In this document: positions 28,323 to 36,075 of the stretch, in pieces
Numbering within the stretch: position 1 is the stretch's first letter
How the letters are laid out: each line of letters starts with the position of its first letter
Assembly: GCA_024349765.1 (NCBI GenBank)
Contig: AP026073.1
Location: 7,254,001 to 7,318,000, forward strand
Length of the DNA stretch: 64,000 bases
Direction of reading: 5' to 3'
Origin: Streptomyces nigrescens
GTDB lineage: Bacteria > Actinomycetota > Actinomycetes > Streptomycetales > Streptomycetaceae
Notes under the pieces: generated by a model
Told to the model about the DNA's origin: nothing
Database searches by the model: none
What the model saw: the letters and a program-made list of their open reading frames with translations, nothing else
Position numbers and translations under genes: made by a program

Positions 28323-28670
28323 GTGGGACGTCCTCCGATATTGCCGGCCGACAAGAAATTCGCTCTCGTACTGAGAGTGGTGACCGGTGAACTGACCGCA
28401 GCAGAAGCAGCTCGCGAGGCCGGAGTCTCCGAGCAGTCCGTCTCGAACTGGCGCCGGCAGTTTATTGAGGGAGGCCGCAATGGCCTCGCCGGCGAGAGCG
28501 GCAAGACCTCCGAGAATGCCTCCCGGATAGCCGAACTCACCCAGGAGATCGCCAACCTGAAGGCCACGATAGGCGAGCTCTACATGGAACTCCGCAAGCA
28601 CAGCCGCGGCGCGGGCATCCGTGTTCCGCTGCCCCGCGGCAGGACTCACCCGGCACAAAGAGTCAATTAA
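28323..28670 (+). CDS. Transposase OrfA-like HTH protein, possible cluster regulator
   Basis: A 115-aa protein with a helix-turn-helix (ADKKFALVLRVVTGELTAAEAAREAGVS, about residues 9-36) and a coiled coil after residue 60 (IAELTQEIANLKATIGELY). This is the layout of OrfA of IS3-like elements and of related stand-alone HTH proteins. There is no orfB, no terminal repeats and no frameshift site next to it, and it has a good ribosome site (AGAGGG before GTG). It may be a transposon remnant or a domesticated regulator of the peptide cluster. Confidence 0.75.
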   Translation: MGRPPILPADKKFALVLRVVTGELTAAEAAREAGVSEQSVSNWRRQFIEGGRNGLAGESGKTSENASRIAELTQEIANLKATIGELYMELRKHSRGAGIRVPLPRGRTHPAQRVN

Positions 28671-28743
28671 CTCGTTATTTTATCCGGGAATCGCGTGTTA
28701 GGTTTTTCGGCAACAGCCACTTCGAATCACGGGGGAGGGGAAT

Positions 28744-29760
28744 GTGGCGTCTCTTGAGCGCCAATTCGCCGTCGGCCTGGCCGGTCTGGCCGGCGCGAGC
28801 CTGCTGACCGGCGCAGTAACGCGATTCACCGGTGGGCGCGAACGTGCGCGCCGCTACCTGCTGCACGAGAGGCCGGACGGCGGCCTCGTCGAGGTCGCCG
28901 TCCATATTCCTCCGCAGGCGCGGCGCGTCGTTCTGCTCGACAACGGCCTGGGCGCACCCCACGAATACTGGGACTGGGTGTGCGACGCACTTCCCGACGA
29001 CATGGGATACGTGCGGTTCAACCGTCCCGGCTACGGGCTCAGCACGCCGGTCACGCAATACGGTCTGCACCGGCACTTCGAGCTGTTGCAGGAATTGCGC
29101 GACACCTACATCGCCGACCTCCCGGTCGTCCTGGCGGGCCATTCCCTGGGCGGGTACTTCGTCGCGGCCTACGCGTCGCGGCATCCGGGCGCGCTGAAGG
29201 GCGTGACCGCGGTGGTCATGATCGACGCCACCGAAGTGATCAGCCTGCGCCACTCCCGCCGTACCAACGTCGACCGGTGGGCCCGCCAGTCGCTGGTGAT
29301 GGAGCAGGTCTACGCCTGGGCCGGCCTCTCGGCCTTCCGCCCGGCGAAGAACGTGAACAAGCAGTACCGCCCGCAGATCAACCGGAGCTACACGGCGTTC
29401 ATGACGCACCCGCGCGCCTGGGCCACCGCCCGCCAGGAGTACCTGGACGCCATGACGTTCCCCGAACTGACCGACCTGGACTGCCCGTTGACCGTCGTCA
29501 CCGCGGAGAACAACGTCGGGGACAACGCCACCCACCACGCGGTCCAGGCCAGGCTCGCCGCCATCTCGAAGCGGTCCCGGCACCACTTCATCGACGGCTC
29601 GGACCACGAGTCCGTGCTCGCGGTGCCGGCCCACGCCGCACAGGTGGCGGAGGTGATCGCCGGCGAACCGCCCTCCGGGACCGGCCCGGAGCGGGAGAAG
29701 TCCGTCAAGGACCGCCCGGCCGGCAGGCGTGCCGCGGAACGGGAAGAGGAGCTGGCGTGA
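28744..29760 (+). CDS. Alpha/beta hydrolase, probable leader peptidase (LinP-like)
   Basis: A 338-aa alpha/beta hydrolase with an N-terminal hydrophobic segment (FAVGLAGLAGASLLTGAV). The oxyanion region is LLDNGLGAPHEYWDW, the nucleophile elbow is AGHSLGGYF and the catalytic His is in DGSDHESV. GTG 28744 has GGGGGAGGGG in front. Linaridin clusters encode a hydrolase of this fold (CypP/LinP type), proposed to remove the leader peptide. The last 45 residues are charged and probably disordered. Its stop overlaps the next start as GTGA. Confidence 0.88.
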   Translation: MASLERQFAVGLAGLAGASLLTGAVTRFTGGRERARRYLLHERPDGGLVEVAVHIPPQARRVVLLDNGLGAPHEYWDWVCDALPDDMGYVRFNRPGYGLSTPVTQYGLHRHFELLQELRDTYIADLPVVLAGHSLGGYFVAAYASRHPGALKGVTAVVMIDATEVISLRHSRRTNVDRWARQSLVMEQVYAWAGLSAFRPAKNVNKQYRPQINRSYTAFMTHPRAWATARQEYLDAMTFPELTDLDCPLTVVTAENNVGDNATHHAVQARLAAISKRSRHHFIDGSDHESVLAVPAHAAQVAEVIAGEPPSGTGPEREKSVKDRPAGRRAAEREEELA

Positions 29761-30353
29761 TCGTGAAGGTGAACACCGAGCGCGTGAAGACGGTCGCCGT
29801 CACCGCGTCGCTCGCCGCCTGGCTGGTGGCGACGGCGGCGGGGCAGCTGCCCGAGAACCGCTTCGACAACCTCCTGCGGCGCGGGAGGTGGCAGATACCG
29901 GTCCCGAACTGGCGCTTCTTCGGGCCGAACCCCGGAGTCAAGGACAACCACCTGCTCTACCGGGACATCGTCGACGGCGAGCCCGGTGAATGGGAGGAAG
30001 TGCCCATCACCCGCGACCGCCCGTGGTACGCCCTGGCCTGGAACGCCCGCAACCGCTCCCCGAAGGCCCTGTTCGACGCGAGCCAGGACACCATCGGCCG
30101 CTCGGTGGCCTTCGGACCGGAACTGCACCTCGTCACGCTGGGGTCCGGCTACCGCCTGCTCTCCCGCTACATCCAGCGCCATCTGCCCCATGCCGAGGGC
30201 GCCTCGCACAGCCAGTTCATGCTGATGCAGTCGTTCCTCAAGGCCCCCGGGGACCGGGAGATCGAGCCGGTCTTCGTCTCCCTGCAATTCCCGTTGAACG
30301 ACCACGCCAGTGACGCCACCCCTGAAGCGGCCGCGTTTCCCGTAGCGGCTTAG
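29757..30353 (+). CDS. LinL-like membrane-anchored protein of linaridin clusters
   Basis: A 198-aa protein with one N-terminal transmembrane helix (about residues 10-30: VAVTASLAAWLVATAAGQL) and a conserved block VPNWRFFGPNPGVKDNHLLYRD. That block is the kind that accompanies HTTM/DoxX-like membrane enzymes. In cypemycin-type clusters CypL pairs with CypH and both are required for maturation. Here LinL precedes the precursor and LinH follows it. GTG 29757 overlaps the hydrolase stop; GTG 29763 is also possible. Assignment is by size, topology and context. Confidence 0.75.
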   Translation: MIVKVNTERVKTVAVTASLAAWLVATAAGQLPENRFDNLLRRGRWQIPVPNWRFFGPNPGVKDNHLLYRDIVDGEPGEWEEVPITRDRPWYALAWNARNRSPKALFDASQDTIGRSVAFGPELHLVTLGSGYRLLSRYIQRHLPHAEGASHSQFMLMQSFLKAPGDREIEPVFVSLQFPLNDHASDATPEAAAFPVAA

Positions 30354-30482
30354 CGAGCCGATCAACCCCCTCGGCCGGAAGCTGCGAGCTCACTCGGAAG
30401 CCCCTGCACCGCGTGAGTTCGCGCCCTCCCGCCGAACGGCTGGAGAACTCGCTCTGAGATTTCTGAGAGAAAGAGGACAGTA

Positions 30483-30680
30483 ATGTCTGTTGTGGCTGAA
30501 TTCGCCAACACCAACCTGATGGACGTGCAGCCGGGCCGTATCGGCTCCGACGCCGCGCCGACCATGATGACCCCGCTGGCCACCGTCGCGACCCCCGAGG
30601 CCGTCTCCGCCGGCATCGCGGTCACCTGCGCCACCGCCATCGCGCTCAACCAGGTCACGCACAACGTCCAGCACGGCTGA
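30483..30680 (+). CDS. Linaridin precursor peptide
   Basis: A 65-aa peptide starting at ATG 30483 behind AGAGG. The leader has EFANTNL (residues 6-12), matching the FANTxL motif of the cypemycin leader, then the linaridin motif PxxxTP as PTMMTP (26-31). The rest, up to the end QVTHNVQHG, is rich in Thr, Ala and Val, suited to dehydrobutyrine formation. Cys49 is internal and there is no C-terminal Cys, so an aminovinyl-cysteine ring like that of cypemycin cannot form at the end. In CypA cleavage falls inside PxxxTP; here that would leave a core from about residue 29, which is a guess. Confidence 0.88.
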   Translation: MSVVAEFANTNLMDVQPGRIGSDAAPTMMTPLATVATPEAVSAGIAVTCATAIALNQVTHNVQHG

Positions 30681-30737
30681 GCCGACCGGCAGACGGTGCT
30701 GCCTGACCGGCACCGTTAGCCCCGGTTGATCAAAGAC

Positions 30738-30778
30738 GCGGCGGCACGGTACGCCCGATACGCATACCGTGCCGCCGC
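30738..30778 (+). terminator. Hairpin between precursor and LinH-like gene (attenuator)
   Basis: A 14-bp perfect stem, GCGGCGGCACGGTA with its complement at 30765-30778, and a 13-nt loop, starting 57 nt after the precursor stop and ending 46 nt before the next start. Partial termination here would let the precursor mRNA exceed that of the enzyme gene. Confidence 0.75.
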
Positions 30779-30824
30779 TTCCCATTCCACCGTACTCGCA
30801 TCACATCATCAGGAGCACCCATCC

Positions 30825-31703
30825 ATGTTCCTCGACGCTCCGCCCGAGGTCACGGCACGCCGAGTGGCTTCGCTGGGTACGCTGGTCTCCGCACTGGAAA
30901 TGCTGAGCCAGACGCGTAAGTTCGAAGACGGTGAATTGCTGAGCGGCCAACTGGCGAATATGCGCCCCAAGTTCGCCAAGCGATTTCCCCGGCTGACCCG
31001 CGCCCTCAGCTCCAAGAAGGCGGCGGTCGCCCTCTACGGAGTGCAGGCGGGTGCTTCTGCCGCCACGCTGATCTGGGGCCACAAGCGCGGGGTACGCACG
31101 GCGGGCAGCGCCGTCCTCGCCGTGACGGGCGCGGCCGGACGGCTGCACACCCCCTTCGGTGGTGACGGTGCCGACCAGCTCCAGCAGGTGATCAACGTCG
31201 TCCTCGCCTCGACCGGCACCTTCAAGGACGGTGAGAAGGCCCGCGACGTGGCCATGCGCGCCATGGCACTGGAGACGACCATCTCCTACGTCGCGTCCGG
31301 CGTGGTCAAGCTCGTGTCCCCGGTGTGGCTCAGCGGCGAGGCGTTCAGCGGAGTCATCCGTACGCACAACTACGGCGACCCGCGCATCTTCCAGCTCGTG
31401 CACAAGTACCCGATGCTGGGCAAGCTCATCACCTGGGGAACGGTCGCCGCGGAGGTCGGCTTCCCGCTGGTCTTCGTCCTGCCGAAGCCCGCGGCCAAGG
31501 CCTGGCTCGGCTCGATGACCCTCTTCCACCTGGGCATCGGGCAGTTCATGGGACTCAACCGCTTCGTGCTGGCCTTCGGCGCCACGCACCCGGCGCTCCT
31601 CTACGTCCTCGCGCAGAACGAGAAGCCCGCGCTCGCCGACGGCGCGAAGCGCGCCCTGGCCTGCGGCGCGAAGCGCGCACTGCCGGCCGCGAGCGCGGCC
31701 TGA
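30825..31703 (+). CDS. LinH-like (HTTM/DoxX-type) membrane protein
   Basis: A 292-aa membrane protein with several hydrophobic segments, including AALYGVQAGASAATLIWG-like and GTVAAEVGFPLVFVL, and the conserved-looking block VSPVWLSGEAFSGVIRTHNYGD. LinH-type proteins are the hallmark of linaridin clusters (CypH) and are needed for maturation together with CypL; later work linked them to D-residue formation, as I recall. The start ATG 30825 has AGGAG at 10 nt. The tail repeats GAKRALACGAKRAL. It is the last cluster gene, closed by the hairpin 31706-31734. Confidence 0.82.
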   Translation: MFLDAPPEVTARRVASLGTLVSALEMLSQTRKFEDGELLSGQLANMRPKFAKRFPRLTRALSSKKAAVALYGVQAGASAATLIWGHKRGVRTAGSAVLAVTGAAGRLHTPFGGDGADQLQQVINVVLASTGTFKDGEKARDVAMRAMALETTISYVASGVVKLVSPVWLSGEAFSGVIRTHNYGDPRIFQLVHKYPMLGKLITWGTVAAEVGFPLVFVLPKPAAKAWLGSMTLFHLGIGQFMGLNRFVLAFGATHPALLYVLAQNEKPALADGAKRALACGAKRALPAASAA

Positions 31704-31705
31704 CC

Positions 31706-31734
31706 GGGGAGACACCCCCAGGGGGTGTCTCCCC
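31706..31734. terminator. Terminator closing the RiPP cluster
   Basis: GGGGAGACACCCC pairs with GGGGTGTCTCCCC with a 3-nt loop, directly after the LinH-like stop (31703). It also faces the end of the convergent exporter gene. Confidence 0.85.
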
Positions 31735-31767
31735 CCGAGGGGCCTCTTCCCTCGGCGGGCCCGCCCG

Positions 31768-33546
31768 CTAGAACCCGCGGGTCCGCTTGGCCGCGCGGCG
31801 GCCGGCGCCCGCCTCCAGCAACCCGGGCGCCCGCAGGAACAGCCGGGCGACCTCGGAACCGAGGTTGACCCCCACCGCGATGGCCAGCGCCAGCGAGGCC
31901 GCCTGCACCAACGACGTCAGCCCCTGCGGCAGATGCCCCTGGGCGAAGTTGAGCAGCCCGAAGTACGTGGCACTACCGGGCAGCAGCGGACCGATCGCGG
32001 CGGTCACGTACGGCAGCGCGGACGCGTACCGGTACCGCGACAGCAACTGCCCGAACAGGCCCACCAGACCGGCCGCGATCGCGGTGGCCGGCACCGGGTT
32101 GATCCCCGCGACGTTGGCGAGCGCGCCGTAGACCACCCACGCCACCCCGCCGTTCAGCGTCGCGAACGCCACGGTGTGACGTTCCTGCTGGAGCAGCACG
32201 CAGAACGCCAGCGCCAGCAGCATCGACGCCAGCGTCTGCACCAGCGGCTCGTTGTACGCCCCCAGCGCCTGCTCCGGATTGAGCCGCTTCAGGCCCGGGT
32301 TCACCTGCAACCCGATGTACAGCACGCTCAGCACGCCGACGACGATGCCGACGATCAGATAGCCGACCTCCAGCAGCCGGGCCGCGGCGGTGATGTAGTA
32401 GCCGGTCAGCCCGTCGTGCACCCCGGCGACCAGCGCCCGCCCCGGGATCAGCGCGAACAGCCCACCGGTGATCACCGCGGACGCCTGCACGCTGGAGTGC
32501 GCCAGCCCGAAGGCCAGACCCACCGCCGCCGGCGGCATCGCGGCCACCACGAACTGGTAGAACTCCGGCAGCCCCCGCCCGGACGCCAGCCACGCCAGCC
32601 GGTCACCGAGCATCGAGCCCACCGCCGCCGCGAGGAACACCAGCGACCCGCCGCCGACCAGCATCGACGCCGCACCGGACAGCAGCCCGGAGGCCACCGT
32701 CAGCGCCCAGCTCGGGTACGGGTGCCGGTTACGGCGGATCTCGGCCAGCCCGCGGTACGCCTCCTCCAGGGTGATCCCCTCGGAGGCGATCTCGTCGACC
32801 AGCCGGAACACCGCGGACAACCGGTTGTAGTCCACCCCGCGCCGCCGCACCGTCCGGCTGGCCGTCACCGGGTCGTCGACCAGCGACGGCTGGTACGAGA
32901 TCGACAGCAGGGTGAAGGTGACGGTCGGCTCGACCCGCTCCAGCCCGTAGGCGTGCGCCACGCCGAACATCGCCGCCTCGACGTCCTCGGCGCCCTCACC
33001 GCCGGCGAGCAGGATCTCGCCGATGCGCAGGGTCAGGTCGAGGACGCGGGGGACGGCCGGCCCGGTCTCCTCGTCGCCGCGCTCCCGGCGCTCGGGGACC
33101 GGCCGCTCCCCGACCGGCATCCGCAGCATCGTGCGCATCCGGTCCTGCCACGGCGCCTCCTTGGTGAGGCGGACCGTGGGGATGCCGTGCGGCGGGGTGA
33201 AGGCCAGGCCCATGGCGGTCGCGCCCACGGGCGTCGGGAGCGGGGTCTGGCCCGTGGTGGTGCCGGCCGGCGGCGTGAACGCGGAGCCCTCCTGCTCGGC
33301 GGGCGGCTCCGGGCGCAGCCCCGCCGGCAGGGCGAACTCCGAGGTGGGGTGCTCGTCCTCGGGCAGCGGCGGGTACGGCACGCCGAGCGGCGGCGTGAAG
33401 GCGCTGTGCGCCTCGTCGGAGGCCGGCTTGCGCTCCTCACCCGCCGCCTCGTGGCCCGCGCCGCCCCTGCCGCCGCGGGGGCCTCCGTCGCTGTCGCCGC
33501 TCTTTCCGTTGCTGTTGCGCTGGCCGCGTTGTGGGTCCGACGCCAC
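31768..33546 (-). CDS. Threonine/serine exporter family protein (ThrE)
   Basis: A 592-aa member of the ThrE/ThrE-2 family of amino-acid exporters. The cytoplasmic region before the membrane part (about residues 160-290) has the family block RIGEILLAGGEGAEDVEAAM. About ten transmembrane helices follow. The N-terminal 150 residues are a Pro/Gly-rich disordered region with three AFTPP repeats. GTG 33546 has AGGAGGAG at 8 nt. It is convergent with the RiPP cluster and lies behind DedA with a terminator between. Confidence 0.88.
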   Translation of the reverse strand: MASDPQRGQRNSNGKSGDSDGGPRGGRGGAGHEAAGEERKPASDEAHSAFTPPLGVPYPPLPEDEHPTSEFALPAGLRPEPPAEQEGSAFTPPAGTTTGQTPLPTPVGATAMGLAFTPPHGIPTVRLTKEAPWQDRMRTMLRMPVGERPVPERRERGDEETGPAVPRVLDLTLRIGEILLAGGEGAEDVEAAMFGVAHAYGLERVEPTVTFTLLSISYQPSLVDDPVTASRTVRRRGVDYNRLSAVFRLVDEIASEGITLEEAYRGLAEIRRNRHPYPSWALTVASGLLSGAASMLVGGGSLVFLAAAVGSMLGDRLAWLASGRGLPEFYQFVVAAMPPAAVGLAFGLAHSSVQASAVITGGLFALIPGRALVAGVHDGLTGYYITAAARLLEVGYLIVGIVVGVLSVLYIGLQVNPGLKRLNPEQALGAYNEPLVQTLASMLLALAFCVLLQQERHTVAFATLNGGVAWVVYGALANVAGINPVPATAIAAGLVGLFGQLLSRYRYASALPYVTAAIGPLLPGSATYFGLLNFAQGHLPQGLTSLVQAASLALAIAVGVNLGSEVARLFLRAPGLLEAGAGRRAAKRTRGF

Positions 33547-33709
33547 GGTGTTCGCTCCTCCTGTGCCGTATCGCTGCGCTGTGCCGAATCGCTGCACTGT
33601 GCCGCCTACCCACGATGCTTGCATGCCCGCCGTGCCTGTGGCGGGCGGGTCCGCGTACGCCGCCGGCCGACCCGCCGTGGTGGTTGGTCGGAAGCGAAGC
33701 CCACACACA

Positions 33710-33765
33710 AGCCCCCTCCGGCCCGTCCCCTCCCGTTGGGGGGAGAGGGGAGGCCGGAGGGGGCT
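33710..33765 (-). terminator. Terminator after dedA-like gene
   Basis: The 13-bp perfect stem AGCCCCCTCCGGC (33710-33722) pairs with 33753-33765, with an inner CCCCTC/GAGGGG pairing. It lies just after the DedA stop on the minus strand. Confidence 0.8.
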
Positions 33766-33796
33766 CGCGTCGGTGGTGTGGTGCCGGGCCGGTCGG

Positions 33797-34507
33797 TCAG
33801 CGCTTGGCGTGGCGGCCGCGCCGGGCCGGTTCGGCGGGGGACGCGCCGTGCGGGCGGGGGCCGGCCGGGGCGGCCGGGGCTTCCTTCTTCGCCTTGCCGC
33901 GGGCGCGCAGGAACTCGATCACGATCGGCACGACCGAGATCAGCACGATCGCGATCAGGATCATCTCGATGTTCTTGTGGACGAACGCGATGTTGCCCAG
34001 CAGCGAGCCCATCAGTGTCACCCCCGCACCCCACAGCGCGCCGCCGATGAGGTTGAAGGTGATGAAGGGGCGGTAGTTCATCCGGCTCACGCCCGCGATG
34101 ATCGGCGTGAACGTCCGGACGATCGGCACGAAGCGCGCCAGGATCAGCGACTTCGGGCCGTACTTCTCGAAGAATTCATGGCCCTTCACCACGTTCTCCT
34201 GCTTGAACAGCTTGGAGTCGGGCCGTTTGAAGAGCGACGGCCCCACCTTGCGGCCGAAGAGGTAGCCGGCCTGGTCACCGAGGACCGCCGCGAGCACGAT
34301 CAGCACACACACCACCCACAGCGGCTGGGTGATCTTGTTCGTCGTGACCAGCAGGCCGGTGGTGAACAGCAGCGCGTCGCCCGGCAGGAAGAAGCCGATC
34401 AGCAGGCCGGACTCCGCGAAGACGATGACCAGGACGCCGATCAGGCCGAACGTCGCGATCAGATAGTCCGGGTCCAGCCACTGGGGGCCGAGCGCGAGAG
34501 TATTCAC
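33797..34507 (-). CDS. DedA family membrane protein
   Basis: A 236-aa DedA/SNARE-associated protein, proposed in other bacteria to flip polyprenyl or phospholipid carriers. It shows FAESGLLIGFFLPGDALLF, the DedA signature region GYLFGRKVG and the re-entrant motif ARFVPIVRTFTPIIAGVSRM. The C-terminus is basic and Ala/Pro-rich. GTG 34507 has AGGAG about 10 nt upstream. The 237-bp space to the YbjQ gene holds its promoter and no other gene. Confidence 0.92.
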   Translation of the reverse strand: MNTLALGPQWLDPDYLIATFGLIGVLVIVFAESGLLIGFFLPGDALLFTTGLLVTTNKITQPLWVVCVLIVLAAVLGDQAGYLFGRKVGPSLFKRPDSKLFKQENVVKGHEFFEKYGPKSLILARFVPIVRTFTPIIAGVSRMNYRPFITFNLIGGALWGAGVTLMGSLLGNIAFVHKNIEMILIAIVLISVVPIVIEFLRARGKAKKEAPAAPAGPRPHGASPAEPARRGRHAKR

Positions 34508-34744
34508 GGGGTGAAGGCTCCTGGGTCGAGGGCGCCGGATCGTGCGGGTGCGACGAGCTGGGACACGAGCTTGTGGAACGGGCGCGGGCGCCGGGTGTCG
34601 GCCCAAAGCTATCAACGCCCCGCGACCCCCCTCGGTTCCAGGCGCCCGCCCCGGCCCCCGCCCCGGGTCCCACCCGACCGCTCCCCCACCGCTGGCCGTG
34701 CCCCCGGACCCGGGTGATCCTGGCCCCTGAGGAGGTGCACACCC

Positions 34745-35113
34745 ATGGGCATCGAGGATTACGGCGGCGGACAGCACGCACAGGCCGACGTCCTGGTGGT
34801 GACGACGAACGACGTCCCCGGGTTTCACGTGGAACGGGTCATCGGCGAGGTCTTCGGCCTCACCGTGCGCTCCCGGCACCTCGGCAGCCAGATCGGCGCC
34901 GGGCTGAAGTCGCTGGTCGGCGGCGAACTGCGGGGCCTGACCAAGACCCTCGTGGAGACCCGCAACCAGGCGATGGAGCGGCTGATCGAGCAGGCCCGCT
35001 CGCGCGGCGCGAACGCGGTGCTGATGTTCCGCTTCGACGTCACGGAGGCGGCCGACGTGGGCACCGAGGTCTGCGCCTACGGGACCGCCGTGGTGATCGC
35101 CCCCATGGCCTGA
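34745..35113 (+). CDS. YbjQ/UPF0145 family protein
   Basis: A 122-aa protein of the YbjQ (UPF0145) family, which forms small oligomers of unknown function, sometimes called a heavy-metal-binding domain. The family signatures VLVVTTNDVPGF, the GEVFGLTVRSRH strand and ARSRGANAVLMFRFD are intact. GAGGAGG lies 9 nt before the ATG. It is convergent with the TipA-like gene. Confidence 0.9.
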   Translation: MGIEDYGGGQHAQADVLVVTTNDVPGFHVERVIGEVFGLTVRSRHLGSQIGAGLKSLVGGELRGLTKTLVETRNQAMERLIEQARSRGANAVLMFRFDVTEAADVGTEVCAYGTAVVIAPMA

Positions 35114-35149
35114 ACCGGCACCCCGGCCGGCGGGCGCCCGGACGCGCGT

Positions 35150-35200
35150 CGTACGGGCCGGGGGCGCCCTGCGGAAAACTGCGGTCCCCCGGCCCGTACG
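35150..35200. terminator. Bidirectional terminator between ybjQ-like and tipA-like genes
   Basis: CGTACGGGCCGGGGG (35150-35164) pairs perfectly over 15 bp with 35186-35200, with a 21-nt loop, between two convergent genes. Confidence 0.85.
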
Positions 35201-35202
35201 GA

Positions 35203-35961
35203 TCACAGGTGACGGACCGCGTTGGCCAGCATCGCGTCCCGCATGTACACGGCGAGCCCGGGCCGGATCGCCTCGTAGGTGGCGGTGAACCGCTCGTCGG
35301 CGACGTACATCTCGCCGAGCCCGGTGTGCGTCTCGTGGGAGCACGCGTAGTAGCTGCGGCCGATGAACCGCCGGTGCTCCTCCGCGACGTCCATCGCCGC
35401 CTCCGAGTCCGCCGGCACGCCCTCGGCGAGCAGATCGGCCATCCGGCGGTGGATGGCGTCGAATTCCGCCGTCAGCCGCTTCCAGTCCTCCTTCGTGTAC
35501 GCCGCCGTCCGGCGCTGCGTCTCCTTGTAGCCGTCGGTGCCGCCCCAGCGCTCCTCGGCCTCCGCGGCATACGCGTCGGGGTCGAAATCCCCGAAGACCT
35601 CGAATTTCTCCTCCGGTGTGAGCCGTACGTTCATCCTGCGTGCCTCCATGGCGTGTTCGACGGCCTCGGCCATTTCCTGGAGCTTGCCGATCCGCGCGGT
35701 CAGCAGATCGTGCTGGCGCCGCAGGTGTTCCTGCGGATCGGCGCCCGGATCGTCCAGGAGGGCCGCGACGTCGTCGAGCGGGAAACCGAGCTCGCGGTAG
35801 AACAGGATCTGCTGCAGCCGGTCCAGGTCGTCGTCGCCGTAGCGGCGGTGACCTGCGTGGTTGCGTTCACCGGGGTGCAGCAGCCCGATCTCGTCGTAGT
35901 GGTGCAAGGTGCGCACCGTCACCCCGGCGAAGGCCGCGACCTGCCCTACCGAATAGCTCAC
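35203..35961 (-). CDS. tipA: MerR-family regulator TipAL-like
   Basis: A 252-aa MerR regulator fused to a TipAS drug-sensing domain. The HTH is YSVGQVAAFAGVTVRTLHHYDEIGLL (about residues 3-28), followed by a coiled coil (about 75-110) and the TipAS globin-like fold. In S. lividans TipAL traps thiopeptide antibiotics covalently through a cysteine and activates its own promoter. One Cys occurs here, in SYYACSHETHTG, which fits. GTG 35961 has GGGAG upstream. The promoter region 35992-36019 closely resembles ptipA, so autoregulation is likely. Confidence 0.92.
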   Translation of the reverse strand: MSYSVGQVAAFAGVTVRTLHHYDEIGLLHPGERNHAGHRRYGDDDLDRLQQILFYRELGFPLDDVAALLDDPGADPQEHLRRQHDLLTARIGKLQEMAEAVEHAMEARRMNVRLTPEEKFEVFGDFDPDAYAAEAEERWGGTDGYKETQRRTAAYTKEDWKRLTAEFDAIHRRMADLLAEGVPADSEAAMDVAEEHRRFIGRSYYACSHETHTGLGEMYVADERFTATYEAIRPGLAVYMRDAMLANAVRHL

Positions 35962-35991
35962 TTCCGCTCCCTTCTCGGTACGCACTCCACG

Positions 35992-36019
35992 ATGTGTCCT
36001 CACGCCGCGTGAGGTGCAA
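35992..36019 (-). promoter_or_regulatory. ptipA-like promoter and operator
   Basis: On the minus strand it reads TTGCAC followed by the palindrome CCTCACGCGGCGTGAGG (35998-36014), then ACACAT. The known ptipA carries nearly the same TTGCACCTCACG...CGTGAGG element, where TipAL binds. It also lies upstream of the divergent LysE-type gene. Confidence 0.75.
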
Positions 36020-36075
36020 GTCCGGATTCTGAAAAGCGGTGGGGCGGCGGAATCGGGGGTGAGATCCTTCCGCCC

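Noticed and set aside
28323-28670. Complete insertion sequence
   Set aside because: Only an OrfA-like gene is present; no orfB, terminal inverted repeats or target duplication were found.
23786-31703. Lanthipeptide or lasso peptide cluster
   Set aside because: No LanB, LanC, LanM, lasso cyclase or PqqD-like gene is present; the precursor motifs and the LinH/LinL-like pair fit linaridins.
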